From: Lutispora sp.
GTDB lineage: Bacteria > Bacillota > Clostridia > Lutisporales > Lutisporaceae
Reading direction: 5' to 3'
Assembly (NCBI GenBank): GCA_030834765.1
Contig: JAUQXG010000197.1
Location: 1-11,911, forward strand
DNA length: 11,911 bases
A program made the translations under genes and the position numbers. Positions 1 to 7,285 of this stretch are shown piece after piece. Below the pieces are notes generated by a model. The model searched no databases and was not told where the DNA came from. It saw only the letters and a program-made list of their open reading frames with translations. Within the stretch, counting starts at the first letter, position 1. Each line of letters opens with the position of its first letter.

Positions 1-756
1 ATGATTTCCAGTTTAAGAAATGCTATAAAAAATAATGAACTGGAAATATATTATCAGCCAATATTTGATTTGCGCTATAAGAAATGTATTGGGGCAGAAG
101 CACTGCTGCGTTGGAATAGCCCTATATTTGGAAGGATAGTGCCTAGCGTTTTTATACCATTGGCTGAGAAGAATGGCATAATCTGCGACCTGGGTGAGTG
201 GATTCTTGATCATGCTTTGATGCAATTAAAGAAGTGGCATGATATGGGGTATTCTGAACTTTCCATATCTGTGAATGCTTCACCAGAACAATTCCAAAAA
301 GAAAATTTTGTTGATATCATAGAAACGGCACTGACTAAACAAGAGGTTGAGCCTGAGTACTTAGAGATAGAAGTTACCGAGAGCATATTTATAAATGATG
401 TGAAAGAAGTTACAGAAAAACTCAAACGGCTGAAAGAAATAGGTATTAAGATAGCGGTAGATGATTTTGGAACAGGATATGCGTCCTTAAGCTATATTAG
501 AAATCTTCCTATAGACAAGCTAAAGATTGACCGTTCTTTTATAATGGATATTCCCTATTCTGATAATGGCTCCATTGCAAATGTGATCATAAGGTTAGCG
601 AGAAACCTAGGCATAAGGGTAAATGCAGAAGGTGTTGAAACAAGAGATCAGGAAAGCTTCCTAGAAGAAAATAAGTGCGATGAAGTACAAGGCTTCTATT
701 ATAGCAAGCCAATGCCATCAAATGAGTTTGAAGTACGGCTTAAAGGAATGTATTAA
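1..756 (+). CDS. EAL-domain cyclic-di-GMP phosphodiesterase (possibly 5'-partial)
   Basis: The EAL domain hydrolyses the second messenger c-di-GMP to linear pGpG. The visible 251 residues are essentially one complete EAL domain. All expected metal and catalytic positions are present: E33-A-L (in AEALLRW), N92 (SVNAS), E123 (EVTES), D153-D154 (DDFGTG), K174 (LKID), E209 and E212 (AEGVET) and Q229 (QGFYYSKP). From these residues I infer an active enzyme rather than a degenerate receptor. No transmembrane segment is visible. The frame is open from base 1, which happens to read ATG. No upstream ribosome binding site can be seen, so this may be a stand-alone EAL protein or the C-terminus of a larger GGDEF/PAS/sensor-EAL protein that starts outside the window. 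A strong hairpin terminator follows 12 bases after the stop. The family call is very secure; the start is not. Confidence 0.93.
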   Translation: MISSLRNAIKNNELEIYYQPIFDLRYKKCIGAEALLRWNSPIFGRIVPSVFIPLAEKNGIICDLGEWILDHALMQLKKWHDMGYSELSISVNASPEQFQKENFVDIIETALTKQEVEPEYLEIEVTESIFINDVKEVTEKLKRLKEIGIKIAVDDFGTGYASLSYIRNLPIDKLKIDRSFIMDIPYSDNGSIANVIIRLARNLGIRVNAEGVETRDQESFLEENKCDEVQGFYYSKPMPSNEFEVRLKGMY

Positions 757-767
757 TTTTAAAATAT

Positions 768-806
768 AAAGGTATGATCTTTCAAATTATAAGATCATAC
801 CTTTTG
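768..806 (+). terminator. Intrinsic terminator after the EAL gene
   Basis: A perfect 14-bp stem (768-781 with 791-804) closes a 9-base loop. The 3' arm runs into CCTTTT, so the U-tract is short. It lies 12 bases after the EAL stop codon. The next promoter (-35 at 810) begins only six bases beyond it, so the EAL gene and helD look like separate transcription units. Confidence 0.8.
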
Positions 807-809
807 GAC

Positions 810-838
810 TTTACATTGAGACATTTTTATTATATAAT
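810..838 (+). promoter_or_regulatory. Sigma-A-type promoter for helD
   Basis: TTTACA at 810-815 (five of six consensus positions) and a perfect TATAAT at 833-838 are separated by 17 bases. The predicted start is near 845, leaving an AT-rich leader of about 110 bases before helD. The only structure I see in that leader is a weak inverted repeat (ATAGCA at 898-903, TGCTAT at 914-919). Confidence 0.75.
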
Positions 839-957
839 ATATCTTTAAGCACAATTATAACGATTTTATCATGTTATATTAAAAATTCATATTAATAATA
901 GCATAAATCTTGTTGCTATGTCAAGGGTTTTATCAAAATTTTAGGGAGTGATGTGTA

Positions 958-3186
958 GTGGGCGAATATCTGGAGCAACAGCAGGAAGAAAAGGAACATC
1001 TTCAAGAGACATTAGAACTGATACAAAGAGAGCTAAAAAATAGTATTGAAGGCATGGAAGAGAGAAAGATCAACTTAATCGCCACAAGAAAAGAAATGTG
1101 GGAAAACTCTGGACACTCCAGCAATGATTTTACACAGCTAACTGGAATGAATCAGCAGCTATGGGAAGTAAATAATCAAACTGGCAACTATATAAATGCA
1201 GTGAAGCATGTTCATAAGCTTGAAAGAATGAAAGAATCACCTTATTTTGGAAGATTTGATTTTAAAGAAACGGGATATGATGATACGGAAAAAATATATA
1301 TTGGTATATCCAATTTAATGGATCCAGATACTCATGATGTATTTGTTTATGATTGGAGGGCATCCATATCCAGTATGTTTTATCAGAATGAAATTGGGGA
1401 GGCTGAATATTCTGCACCTGTAGGAACCATTTCTGGGGAGTTATTTTTGAAGCGGCAATTTAAGATACAAAAATCTGAACTGAAGTATTTCTTCGATTGC
1501 AGTGTGAAGATAGATGATGAGATGCTTCAAGAAATATTATCCCATAATTCATCATCTGCTATGAAAAGTATAGTAGAGACCATACAAAAAGAGCAGGATA
1601 TGATCATCAGAGATACAGAAAATGAACTTCTAATCGTCCAAGGTGTTGCAGGCAGCGGAAAGACATCCATCGCTCTCCATAGAATAGCATACTTGCTTTA
1701 TGTGGGTTTAAACACAGGACTTAATTCAAAAAACTTCATCATATTATCCCCAAATGCAGTATTTAGCAAATATATCTCCAGCGTTCTGCCTGAGCTTGGG
1801 GAAGAGGAGATCAATCAGACCACCTTTGAAGATATTGTGGGAGATATTTTGAAGGATAAAGTTCTAGTGGAAAGCAGAACAGACCAACTAGAATCCATTA
1901 TTGATTCCCAAGGTGAATCAATGACAGCTTTAAAAAAGGAAAGCATCGCATATAAAGGGTCAAAGCAATTTGTGAAAGTAATAGATCGATATTTAGAATA
2001 TTACCAGGGAAATGTGATTGACTTTCAAGATGTATATTATCATGGTAGGATCATTGAAACAAAGCAGGGGCTTAAAAACTTTTTTCTAAATAACAAAACA
2101 GATGTACCTATAGCAAAAAAGTTGAGCAGAATTGAGACAATGATATTTGATAGAATTAGACCTTATCAGAGAGAGCGGCTGCCAATCATTGAAAAGCTGG
2201 TTGGCAAGATGGAAGGACATGAGCTAGAGATAAAATCATTCAGTCGCTTATTGGAATTAAAAAGATTTAAAAGCTTTAGTAAATCTATTAGAAAATTTAC
2301 AAACATAGATTTTTTCCATGTCTATTATTCGCTTTTTAGTCAAAAGGGTCTATTAAGAAAGCTGTCTAAAGGATTAGAGCTTCCGGAGTGTATGGATGAA
2401 ATCATAGAGAAAACAAAGCTAGATATAGAAAATGGACATATATGTTTTGAGGATTGTGGACCGCTTTTATATTTAAAGCTTAAACTGGAAGGCAAAAACA
2501 CCTTTCATGATATTAGAAACATCGTTATTGATGAAGCACAGGATTATTATCCTATGCAATATGAAGTAATGAAGATGCTGTTTCACAATGCAAGATTTAC
2601 AGTCCTAGGGGATATCAGCCAAGAAATAGAAAAAGAGCAAGGACAATCCGTATATGATTCGATTATTGAAATACTAGGTAAAAAGAAATCTGTAAAGCTT
2701 ACATTAAATAAAAGCTATAGATCTTCCTATGAAATCAGCATGTTTAATCAAAAACTCCTTGGTCCAGACCAAAAGATCATACCTTTCGAAAGGCACGAAG
2801 AGGAACCTACCGTAGTAAGAAAAGATAATAAAGATCTTTTACATGAAGCCATCATCGAGGATATAGATTATTACAAAAAACAAGGATATGAATCCATCGC
2901 TATAATTTGCAAAAGCCAGAAGGAAGCAGAAGGACTTTATAAGAAACTAAAAATAAAAGAAGATATAAAGCTTATTGACAGCAGAACGGAAGAAGTAGAA
3001 AAAGGCGTATCCATTATTCCCACCTACATGGCGAAAGGCTTGGAATTTGATGCAGTGATGGTTTATGATATATCAAAAGAAAATTATAATAGCCAATTAG
3101 ACAAGAGGCTCCTATATATAGCCTGCACAAGAGCACTTCACAGACTCTCATTATACTACTTCGGAGAAAAATGTAGTTTTATATAA
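958..3186 (+). CDS. helD: HelD-like RNA polymerase recycling ATPase (UvrD/Rep superfamily 1)
   Basis: HelD proteins bind stalled or post-termination RNA polymerase and use ATP to release it from nucleic acid. The 742 residues (B. subtilis HelD is about 770) fit the family. Residues 1-45 are a charged, Glu/Lys/Gln-rich coiled coil, the part that enters the polymerase secondary channel in HelD structures. A HelD-type domain follows, with VYDWRASISSMFYQ around 132-134 and PVGTISGELFLKRQ. Helicase motifs are complete: Walker A GVAGSGKT at 229-236, Walker B IDEAQD at 524-529, LGDISQ, KSYRSS near 585-590, AKGLEFD at 692-698 and YIACTRAL at 720-727. The start is GTG at 958, nine bases after GGGAG (944-948); an ATG at 951 is out of frame. 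The gene is probably monocistronic, and a GGGGACGGTTCTC hairpin begins two bases after the stop. I am confident of HelD rather than UvrD/PcrA because of the N-terminal architecture. Confidence 0.93.
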   Translation: MGEYLEQQQEEKEHLQETLELIQRELKNSIEGMEERKINLIATRKEMWENSGHSSNDFTQLTGMNQQLWEVNNQTGNYINAVKHVHKLERMKESPYFGRFDFKETGYDDTEKIYIGISNLMDPDTHDVFVYDWRASISSMFYQNEIGEAEYSAPVGTISGELFLKRQFKIQKSELKYFFDCSVKIDDEMLQEILSHNSSSAMKSIVETIQKEQDMIIRDTENELLIVQGVAGSGKTSIALHRIAYLLYVGLNTGLNSKNFIILSPNAVFSKYISSVLPELGEEEINQTTFEDIVGDILKDKVLVESRTDQLESIIDSQGESMTALKKESIAYKGSKQFVKVIDRYLEYYQGNVIDFQDVYYHGRIIETKQGLKNFFLNNKTDVPIAKKLSRIETMIFDRIRPYQRERLPIIEKLVGKMEGHELEIKSFSRLLELKRFKSFSKSIRKFTNIDFFHVYYSLFSQKGLLRKLSKGLELPECMDEIIEKTKLDIENGHICFEDCGPLLYLKLKLEGKNTFHDIRNIVIDEAQDYYPMQYEVMKMLFHNARFTVLGDISQEIEKEQGQSVYDSIIEILGKKKSVKLTLNKSYRSSYEISMFNQKLLGPDQKIIPFERHEEEPTVVRKDNKDLLHEAIIEDIDYYKKQGYESIAIICKSQKEAEGLYKKLKIKEDIKLIDSRTEEVEKGVSIIPTYMAKGLEFDAVMVYDISKENYNSQLDKRLLYIACTRALHRLSLYYFGEKCSFI

Positions 3187-3188
3187 AT

Positions 3189-3220
3189 AAGCCATCGGGG
3201 ACGGTTCTCCGTGGCTTCTT
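3189..3220 (+). repeat. RAYT-associated hairpin repeat, copy A
   Basis: Palindromic element starting two bases after the helD stop. The outer stem is AAGCCA (3189-3194) with TGGCTT (3212-3217), T3195 is bulged, the inner stem is CGG (3196-3198) with CCG (3209-3211), and the 10-base loop is GGACGGTTCT (3199-3208). It shares the core GGGGACGGTTCTC with copies B and C. It is followed by CTTTCTG, so it may also act as a modest intrinsic terminator for helD. Confidence 0.85.
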
Positions 3221-3242
3221 TCTGTATAATGTTTTATTTCAT

Positions 3243-3267
3243 AAATAATTGGTTCTCAAATAATTGG
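3243..3267 (+). repeat. Short direct repeat upstream of the NDH-2/DoxX gene
   Basis: AAATAATTGG occurs at 3243-3252 and again at 3258-3267, with start-to-start spacing of 15. It is in the only intergenic space upstream of the 3314 gene, in which I could not find a convincing -35/-10 pair. It may be a binding site or simply chance in AT-rich DNA. Confidence 0.4.
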
Positions 3268-3313
3268 GCATACTACCATCAAATAATAAATTGTTTCTAT
3301 TTGAGGTGGTTTT

Positions 3314-5110
3314 TTGAAAAAGATTATCGTATTAGGTGCGGGATATGCCGGTGTGGAAGCGGCCTTGTCCTTACATAAAAAGCTATCCCGAGAAGATGCA
3401 GTGATATCCATTATAGACAAAAATGAATATCATACTCTTCTCACGGAGCTTCATGAGTTTGCAGGAAACAGAGTGGAAGAAGGAAGCGTAAAGATTGATC
3501 TTAGAGATATTTTCAAATTTACAAAAGTAAACATCATAAAAGATGAAATTCAGGACATTGATTTTGAAAATCAATTATTAAAGTCCCCGGAAAATCAGTA
3601 TGATTATGACTATTTGGTTATAGGCTGCGGAAGTGAACCTGCATATTTTGGAATAGAGGGAATGAAGGAAAACGCTTTTTCTCTTTGGAGTTTGGAGGAT
3701 GCTAAGAACATTAAGGGACATATTATAAATATGTTTCAAAAAGCATCGAAAGAGACAGACGAGACCAGGCGCAAAGCATATCTAACCTTTGTTGTAGGCG
3801 GAGGAGGCTTCACCGGAATTGAACTGATAGGGGAACTTATTCACTTTGCGAATGTGCTTTCCAAGGAGTATGGTATTTCTAGGAAAGAGGTAAGTCTTGT
3901 GATTGTAGAAGCTGCAGATAAAATTCTGACAGTACTTCATCAATCCCTTATTGATAAGTCCATGAAATATCTGGAGAAAAACAAAGTTCAGATTTTAACC
4001 AACTCACCTATCATACAAGTTACAAAAGATAGACTAAAAACAAAGGCAGATAAAATAATAGATACCCATACCGTGATTTGGACCGGAGGAGTTAAGGTAA
4101 ATAGCTTTATAGAAAAATTGGAGCTTCCTCAAGCCGAAAGAGGTAGAGGAAGAATAGAGGTAAATCAGCATACCCAATCAACTAAATATTCAAATGTATT
4201 TTTAGTAGGGGATAACTCATTTTTCATTGGTGCAAATCAAAGACCTCTGCCTCTTATGGTTGAACCAGCCATTCAGACCGGAGATACTGCGGCACACAAT
4301 ATAGTGAATCTTATGAGAAATAAGCCATTGATCCAATGCAAGCCAAAGCTTCATGGCACCATGGTTTCAATAGGGAGAAAGTATGCAGTAGCAGATAATA
4401 TGGGTATGAGAACGTCGGGATTTGCGGCAATGTTGATAAAGCATGTTGTTAATATACATTATCAATTTGGGGTAGGCGGCTTTGAGCAAGTTATACACTA
4501 TTTAAAGCATCAATTTGTCTATGATAGAAAAGATGACAGCATGATAAAGAGGAATTTGACAGCTCAGTCCTATACGATATTTTTAGTTTTTATGAGAATT
4601 TATCTAGGATATAAATGGCTCATGCAAGGTGCTCAGAAGATAAATGAAGGCTGGCTAAGCAATGTAGTAATATACGCTCAAAGAGTTGCAGCAAATTTGC
4701 CTGAAGGCATCACAAACCCAAGCCCCGCTGCCAACAGTGCTACAGAAGCAGCACAAAAAGGGATGAATTTGATTGGAGAGCATACTCCTGAGTGGTATAT
4801 ATGGTTTACACAAAGTTTAGTAGTACCCAATGCAATATGGTTTCAAAGGATGATCGTGCTGATAGAAGTAGGGCTAGGAATTGCATTTATCACTGGAACC
4901 TTTACCTTTGTCGCAGCACTCATATCCATAGGAATGAATTTGAATTTTGCACTTTCAACAGGACTATACGATCTTTGGTATCTTGTAACATCAGTAGCCT
5001 GTTTAGCCGGTGCTGGAAGAGCATTTGGCATAGATCATTATCTAATGCCTTGGCTCATGAGACAATGGAGATATTTTATAAGAAATCGGCGAGTGAAAAT
5101 TAGAATTTAG
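3314..5110 (+). CDS. NDH-2-like FAD-dependent NAD(P)H oxidoreductase fused to a DoxX-like membrane domain
   Basis: Residues 1 to about 400 are a two-dinucleotide-binding-domain flavoprotein of the type II NADH dehydrogenase family. The FAD-binding Rossmann motif is GAGYAG at 8-13, YLVIGCGS lies at 100-107, the NAD(P)H-binding motif GGGGFTG is at 162-168, and the FAD-contacting LVGD ends at D300. The family oxidises NADH and passes electrons to a membrane quinone or other acceptor. Residues 420-598 form a hydrophobic domain with about four helices (about 420-440, 510-530, 530-547, 550-570) and the DoxX-type signature RIYLGYKWLMQGAQKI, ending in a basic tail. DoxX domains occur in thiosulfate:quinone oxidoreductases and related redox membrane proteins. 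The start is TTG at 3314 with GAGGTG at 3303-3308, five bases upstream; the protein then begins MKKIIVLGAGYAG, as expected for the fold. The acceptor is unknown. A shared hairpin (copy B) separates it from the convergent transposase gene. Confidence 0.88.
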   Translation: MKKIIVLGAGYAGVEAALSLHKKLSREDAVISIIDKNEYHTLLTELHEFAGNRVEEGSVKIDLRDIFKFTKVNIIKDEIQDIDFENQLLKSPENQYDYDYLVIGCGSEPAYFGIEGMKENAFSLWSLEDAKNIKGHIINMFQKASKETDETRRKAYLTFVVGGGGFTGIELIGELIHFANVLSKEYGISRKEVSLVIVEAADKILTVLHQSLIDKSMKYLEKNKVQILTNSPIIQVTKDRLKTKADKIIDTHTVIWTGGVKVNSFIEKLELPQAERGRGRIEVNQHTQSTKYSNVFLVGDNSFFIGANQRPLPLMVEPAIQTGDTAAHNIVNLMRNKPLIQCKPKLHGTMVSIGRKYAVADNMGMRTSGFAAMLIKHVVNIHYQFGVGGFEQVIHYLKHQFVYDRKDDSMIKRNLTAQSYTIFLVFMRIYLGYKWLMQGAQKINEGWLSNVVIYAQRVAANLPEGITNPSPAANSATEAAQKGMNLIGEHTPEWYIWFTQSLVVPNAIWFQRMIVLIEVGLGIAFITGTFTFVAALISIGMNLNFALSTGLYDLWYLVTSVACLAGAGRAFGIDHYLMPWLMRQWRYFIRNRRVKIRI

Positions 5111-5118
5111 ACAATACA

Positions 5119-5160
5119 ATAAGCCATTGGGGACGGTTCTCCATGGCTTATTTTTATTTT
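5119..5160 (+). repeat. RAYT-associated hairpin repeat, copy B, acting as terminator
   Basis: The outer stem ATAAGCCA (5119-5126) pairs with TGGCTTAT (5144-5151). There is one bulged T, an inner TGG/CCA stem (5128-5130 with 5141-5143), and the loop GGACGGTTCT (5131-5140). Relative to copy A, the inner pair C-G has become T-A, a compensatory change. On the + strand it is followed by TTTTTATTTT, so it is a good intrinsic terminator for the upstream oxidoreductase gene. Its right edge is two bases from the stop codon of the convergent transposase gene. Confidence 0.87.
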
Positions 5161-5942
5161 ACTCTACTTATAGCACCTCTATCAAAAGATAATATTTTAG
5201 ACAGTTGACGTATGGATACTTCATCTAAATCTTTTAATTCCTTGATAGCTGCATGCTTTTTAGCTTTATCTTGACAGTTTGAAAAGCTATCTATATTTAG
5301 ACCGTATTTGTTTAAAATACTATTGATATTTAATGAGATAGCATCCTCTTTATGACCTTCTTCATCTTTATAATCTATAAAGTTTTCAATTTCTTCTTTT
5401 TTTAGACTGAAATTCTTAAAAGCTGCGATAGCTGAAGTTTTTTCCTTAGAAAAGGTGTCTAGAATAAAGCAAGTGTTTAGCACAAATAGCCCTTCGTTTT
5501 TCTGATCAATATAATAATTGTAGCTGCTCCATTTATAGGCCTCAGGGGTTTTCACAATTCCTGCTTTTACCGGGTTGTTATGAATATACTTTGTACAAGC
5601 TAAAAGATATCTTTCGTTTTCAATATCTTCACTTCTGTACCTGTCTTGAAATACATGACCCACTCGATCATATTTTTTATTAAAATAGTAGGAATAGCTT
5701 ACACCGATTCTTTTCATGGAGCGGCTTATAGAATCACCAGATTCTTTTATTAATAGATGCACATGGTTTTTCATAAGACAGTATGCATAAATATCATACT
5801 CCCCTTGGGCCCCCATGCTTTCAAGAACATCAATAAACTTCTCATTATCCCTATCGTCTAGAAATATATTCATCCGATTAATGCCTCTGAACATAATATG
5901 ATAAATCCCCGTTGCGCTTATAACTCTTGGGCATCTTGCCAT
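5154..5942 (-). CDS. REP-associated tyrosine transposase (Y1/HUH, RAYT-type)
   Basis: A 262-residue protein of the Y1 (IS200-like) HUH nuclease superfamily, RAYT branch. These single-strand DNA transposases are tied to dispersed REP-type palindromes. Visible hallmarks are the N-terminal MARCPRV..TGIYHIMFRGINR, the metal-binding HVH motif at 60-62 (KNHVHLLI), VGHVFQDRYRSE at 94-105 (the FQxRYxS signature typical of RAYTs) and the likely nucleophile Y119 in KYIHNNPVKAG. The last 24 residues (LDEVSIRQLSKIL...GAISRVK) look like a helix-turn-helix, common in long Firmicute members. The start at 5942 is supported by AAGGAG at 5957-5952, nine bases upstream, and by an extended -10 promoter at 5989-5981. 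The gene is bracketed by hairpin copies B and C in inverted orientation, which fits the RAYT/REP pairing. Key residues appear intact, so activity is plausible. Confidence 0.92.
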   Translation of the reverse strand: MARCPRVISATGIYHIMFRGINRMNIFLDDRDNEKFIDVLESMGAQGEYDIYAYCLMKNHVHLLIKESGDSISRSMKRIGVSYSYYFNKKYDRVGHVFQDRYRSEDIENERYLLACTKYIHNNPVKAGIVKTPEAYKWSSYNYYIDQKNEGLFVLNTCFILDTFSKEKTSAIAAFKNFSLKKEEIENFIDYKDEEGHKEDAISLNINSILNKYGLNIDSFSNCQDKAKKHAAIKELKDLDEVSIRQLSKILSFDRGAISRVK

Positions 5943-5980
5943 ACCTATGCACTCCTTATAGGCTGATATAATTTTAGTAA

Positions 5981-5989
5981 ATTATACCA
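5981..5989 (-). promoter_or_regulatory. Extended -10 promoter for the RAYT gene
   Basis: On the minus strand TGG (5989-5987) precedes a perfect TATAAT (5986-5981), an extended -10 element. No good -35 is present at the usual distance, where hairpin copy C begins. The predicted start is near 5975. Confidence 0.6.
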
Positions 5990-6002
5990 TACGTAATCAA
6001 AT

Positions 6003-6033
6003 AACGCCACTGAGAACCGTCCCCGCTGGCGTT
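6003..6033 (-). repeat. RAYT-associated hairpin repeat, copy C
   Basis: Read on the minus strand, AACGCCA (6033-6027) pairs with TGGCGTT (6009-6003). G6026 is bulged, an imperfect inner CGG/CAG stem follows, and the loop GGACGGTTCT (6022-6013) is conserved. The core GGGGACGGTTCTC is at 6024-6012. It starts four bases past the stop codon of the minus-strand membrane protein gene and lies upstream of the RAYT promoter. It is inverted relative to copy B. On the minus strand it lacks a strong T-run; on the plus strand it is followed by TTTTGATTATTTT. Confidence 0.85.
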
Positions 6034-6037
6034 TTGA

Positions 6038-6610
6038 TTATTTTCTTTCTAGCTTTTTAAATCCCCAATAAACTAAGATAATGCAAATGACTAAACCCAT
6101 TATAGCTGGTGCTAATATGGATTTGCCGGAGTCTCCTCCAAAAATTATACTCCATATTATTTTGGCTATTGCCATAAACGCTATTACTAATAATCCAGTT
6201 TTCAGGCTTCTCTTCCAAAAAGCTGCGCCGAGGGCCCAGAAGGAAGCGGGTATTAAAAGTGTCATTAGTATTTTGGAAAGATCCCAACCTCCGCTTAAAT
6301 ATTCTATTTCCATTTGTAGAAATTCTTTGACACTTTCTGTAACAACAGAAGGCTTTGGAAACCAGAACATGCTTGTCAAAAGCAATAAAATCGTACCCCA
6401 AATACCAGACCAGCTTCGTTTATATGCGAAGTAACAAAATGGTATCAAAAAAAGCGGTCTGATATACCAGCTCAATTGATTTTGATGTCTCCCATAAGCC
6501 CAACTGAAAAAGCTTTGATTGGTAAAGGCTAATATTAAAAAAACTACAATTAGCAACGAGAATATCACTGCTATGGGTTTATCGTAGACTCTGCTTTTAT
6601 TATTTTCCAT
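6038..6610 (-). CDS. Multi-pass membrane protein of unknown function, downstream of tetR
   Basis: I do not recognise this family. The 190 residues contain about six hydrophobic segments: 12-30, 47-63, 67-84, 112-131, 137-157 and 164-184. The ends are positively charged (KLERK at the C-terminus). Tryptophans cluster at helix boundaries (LSWYIRP, RSWSGIWG, MFWFPKP, ASFWALGAAFWKR). There is no ATP-binding motif, signal peptide or obvious catalytic signature. The start at 6610 has AAAAGGAG at 6627-6620, nine bases upstream. It begins 32 bases after the TetR stop codon with no terminator between, so the two are probably co-transcribed from the tetR promoter and repressed together. A role in drug or lipid transport or envelope stress would be guesswork based on the TetR partner. 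Hairpin copy C follows the stop. Confidence 0.8.
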   Translation of the reverse strand: MENNKSRVYDKPIAVIFSLLIVVFLILAFTNQSFFSWAYGRHQNQLSWYIRPLFLIPFCYFAYKRSWSGIWGTILLLLTSMFWFPKPSVVTESVKEFLQMEIEYLSGGWDLSKILMTLLIPASFWALGAAFWKRSLKTGLLVIAFMAIAKIIWSIIFGGDSGKSILAPAIMGLVICIILVYWGFKKLERK

Positions 6611-6642
6611 TTATGCTCACTCCTTTTAAAATTGCATTATAG

Positions 6643-7269
6643 TTATTCTGAGGCTAAGCCATTTTTAATGATAAAAATCATATTATCAACAATATCTATT
6701 AGCTTATGGTCATGAAAATCTTGGCTGCTTTCTTCAACAAAATAGTCTGAAAATGATATGCTTAGGGTAGTAATCAGATGACTTAACACCTTACTATCAA
6801 TTGCCTTATTGATTTCACCCTTCTTTTTTCTTTCTTCAATAAGATTTATAAAGAAATCACTGTTCTTGCTAGAACTATATCCTAATATTTCACTTTTTAA
6901 CTTTAAGTCTCTTATGCGAGTGAAGTCCACTGCTATATTAGCCATTTTAGGGTAGTCGCAATAAAATTTTATTCCGCTCATAAACAGTTCTCTGATTATA
7001 TTTGCAAACTGCATAGTCTCAATATCCTTTAATTCATTATTAGCATAGCTATGTTTTAGGTTACCAATAACTTCTATTATGATGTATCTGTATAAATCTT
7101 GTTTGTCTTTGAAATATTGATAAAAACTACCCCTAGCGATATTAGTCTTTTCAACGATTCTTGAAATGTTGGCCTTTTGATACCCATAATCATAGAATTC
7201 ATCTAATGATGCTTCAATGATTAGCTTTCTTTTATCTTCAGGTAAATTATAAAATGTTTGAAATGGCAA
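6643..7269 (-). CDS. TetR/AcrR-family transcriptional repressor
   Basis: A 208-residue regulator with an N-terminal TetR DNA-binding domain. IIEASLDEFYDYGYQKANISRIVEKTNIARGSFYQYFKDKQDLY (about 17-60, HTH about 33-54) matches the family pattern closely; the remainder is the ligand-binding and dimerisation domain, whose ligand cannot be read from sequence. I chose the TTG at 7269: AAAGGAGG (7285-7278) lies eight bases upstream, and the protein then starts MPFQTFYNLPEDKR, as many relatives do. The in-frame ATG at 7317 would add 16 residues but lies inside the operator palindromes and within or upstream of the predicted transcription start. It leads a two-gene unit with the membrane protein. Two contiguous 16-bp palindromes between its -10 box and its ribosome binding site imply autorepression and repression of the partner. 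Confidence 0.92.
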   Translation of the reverse strand: MPFQTFYNLPEDKRKLIIEASLDEFYDYGYQKANISRIVEKTNIARGSFYQYFKDKQDLYRYIIIEVIGNLKHSYANNELKDIETMQFANIIRELFMSGIKFYCDYPKMANIAVDFTRIRDLKLKSEILGYSSSKNSDFFINLIEERKKKGEINKAIDSKVLSHLITTLSISFSDYFVEESSQDFHDHKLIDIVDNMIFIIKNGLASE

Positions 7270-7285
7270 ATTACAGACCTCCTTT

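Noticed and set aside
898..919. ATAGCA-N10-TGCTAT in the helD leader as a regulatory hairpin
   Set aside because: Six base pairs with a 10-base AT-rich loop is easily chance in this composition, and it does not mask the ribosome binding site at 944.
3225..3230. TATAAT as promoter for the NDH-2/DoxX gene
   Set aside because: No -35 at a suitable distance (that region is hairpin copy A) and no TGn extension; left as unassigned.
4792..5103. A 103-codon + frame overlapping the DoxX domain
   Set aside because: It lies wholly inside the well-supported oxidoreductase gene in another frame and its translation has no family character.
6081..6434. A 117-codon + frame opposite the membrane protein gene
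   Set aside because: It is antisense to a gene with a strong ribosome binding site and coherent membrane helices, and has no supported start.
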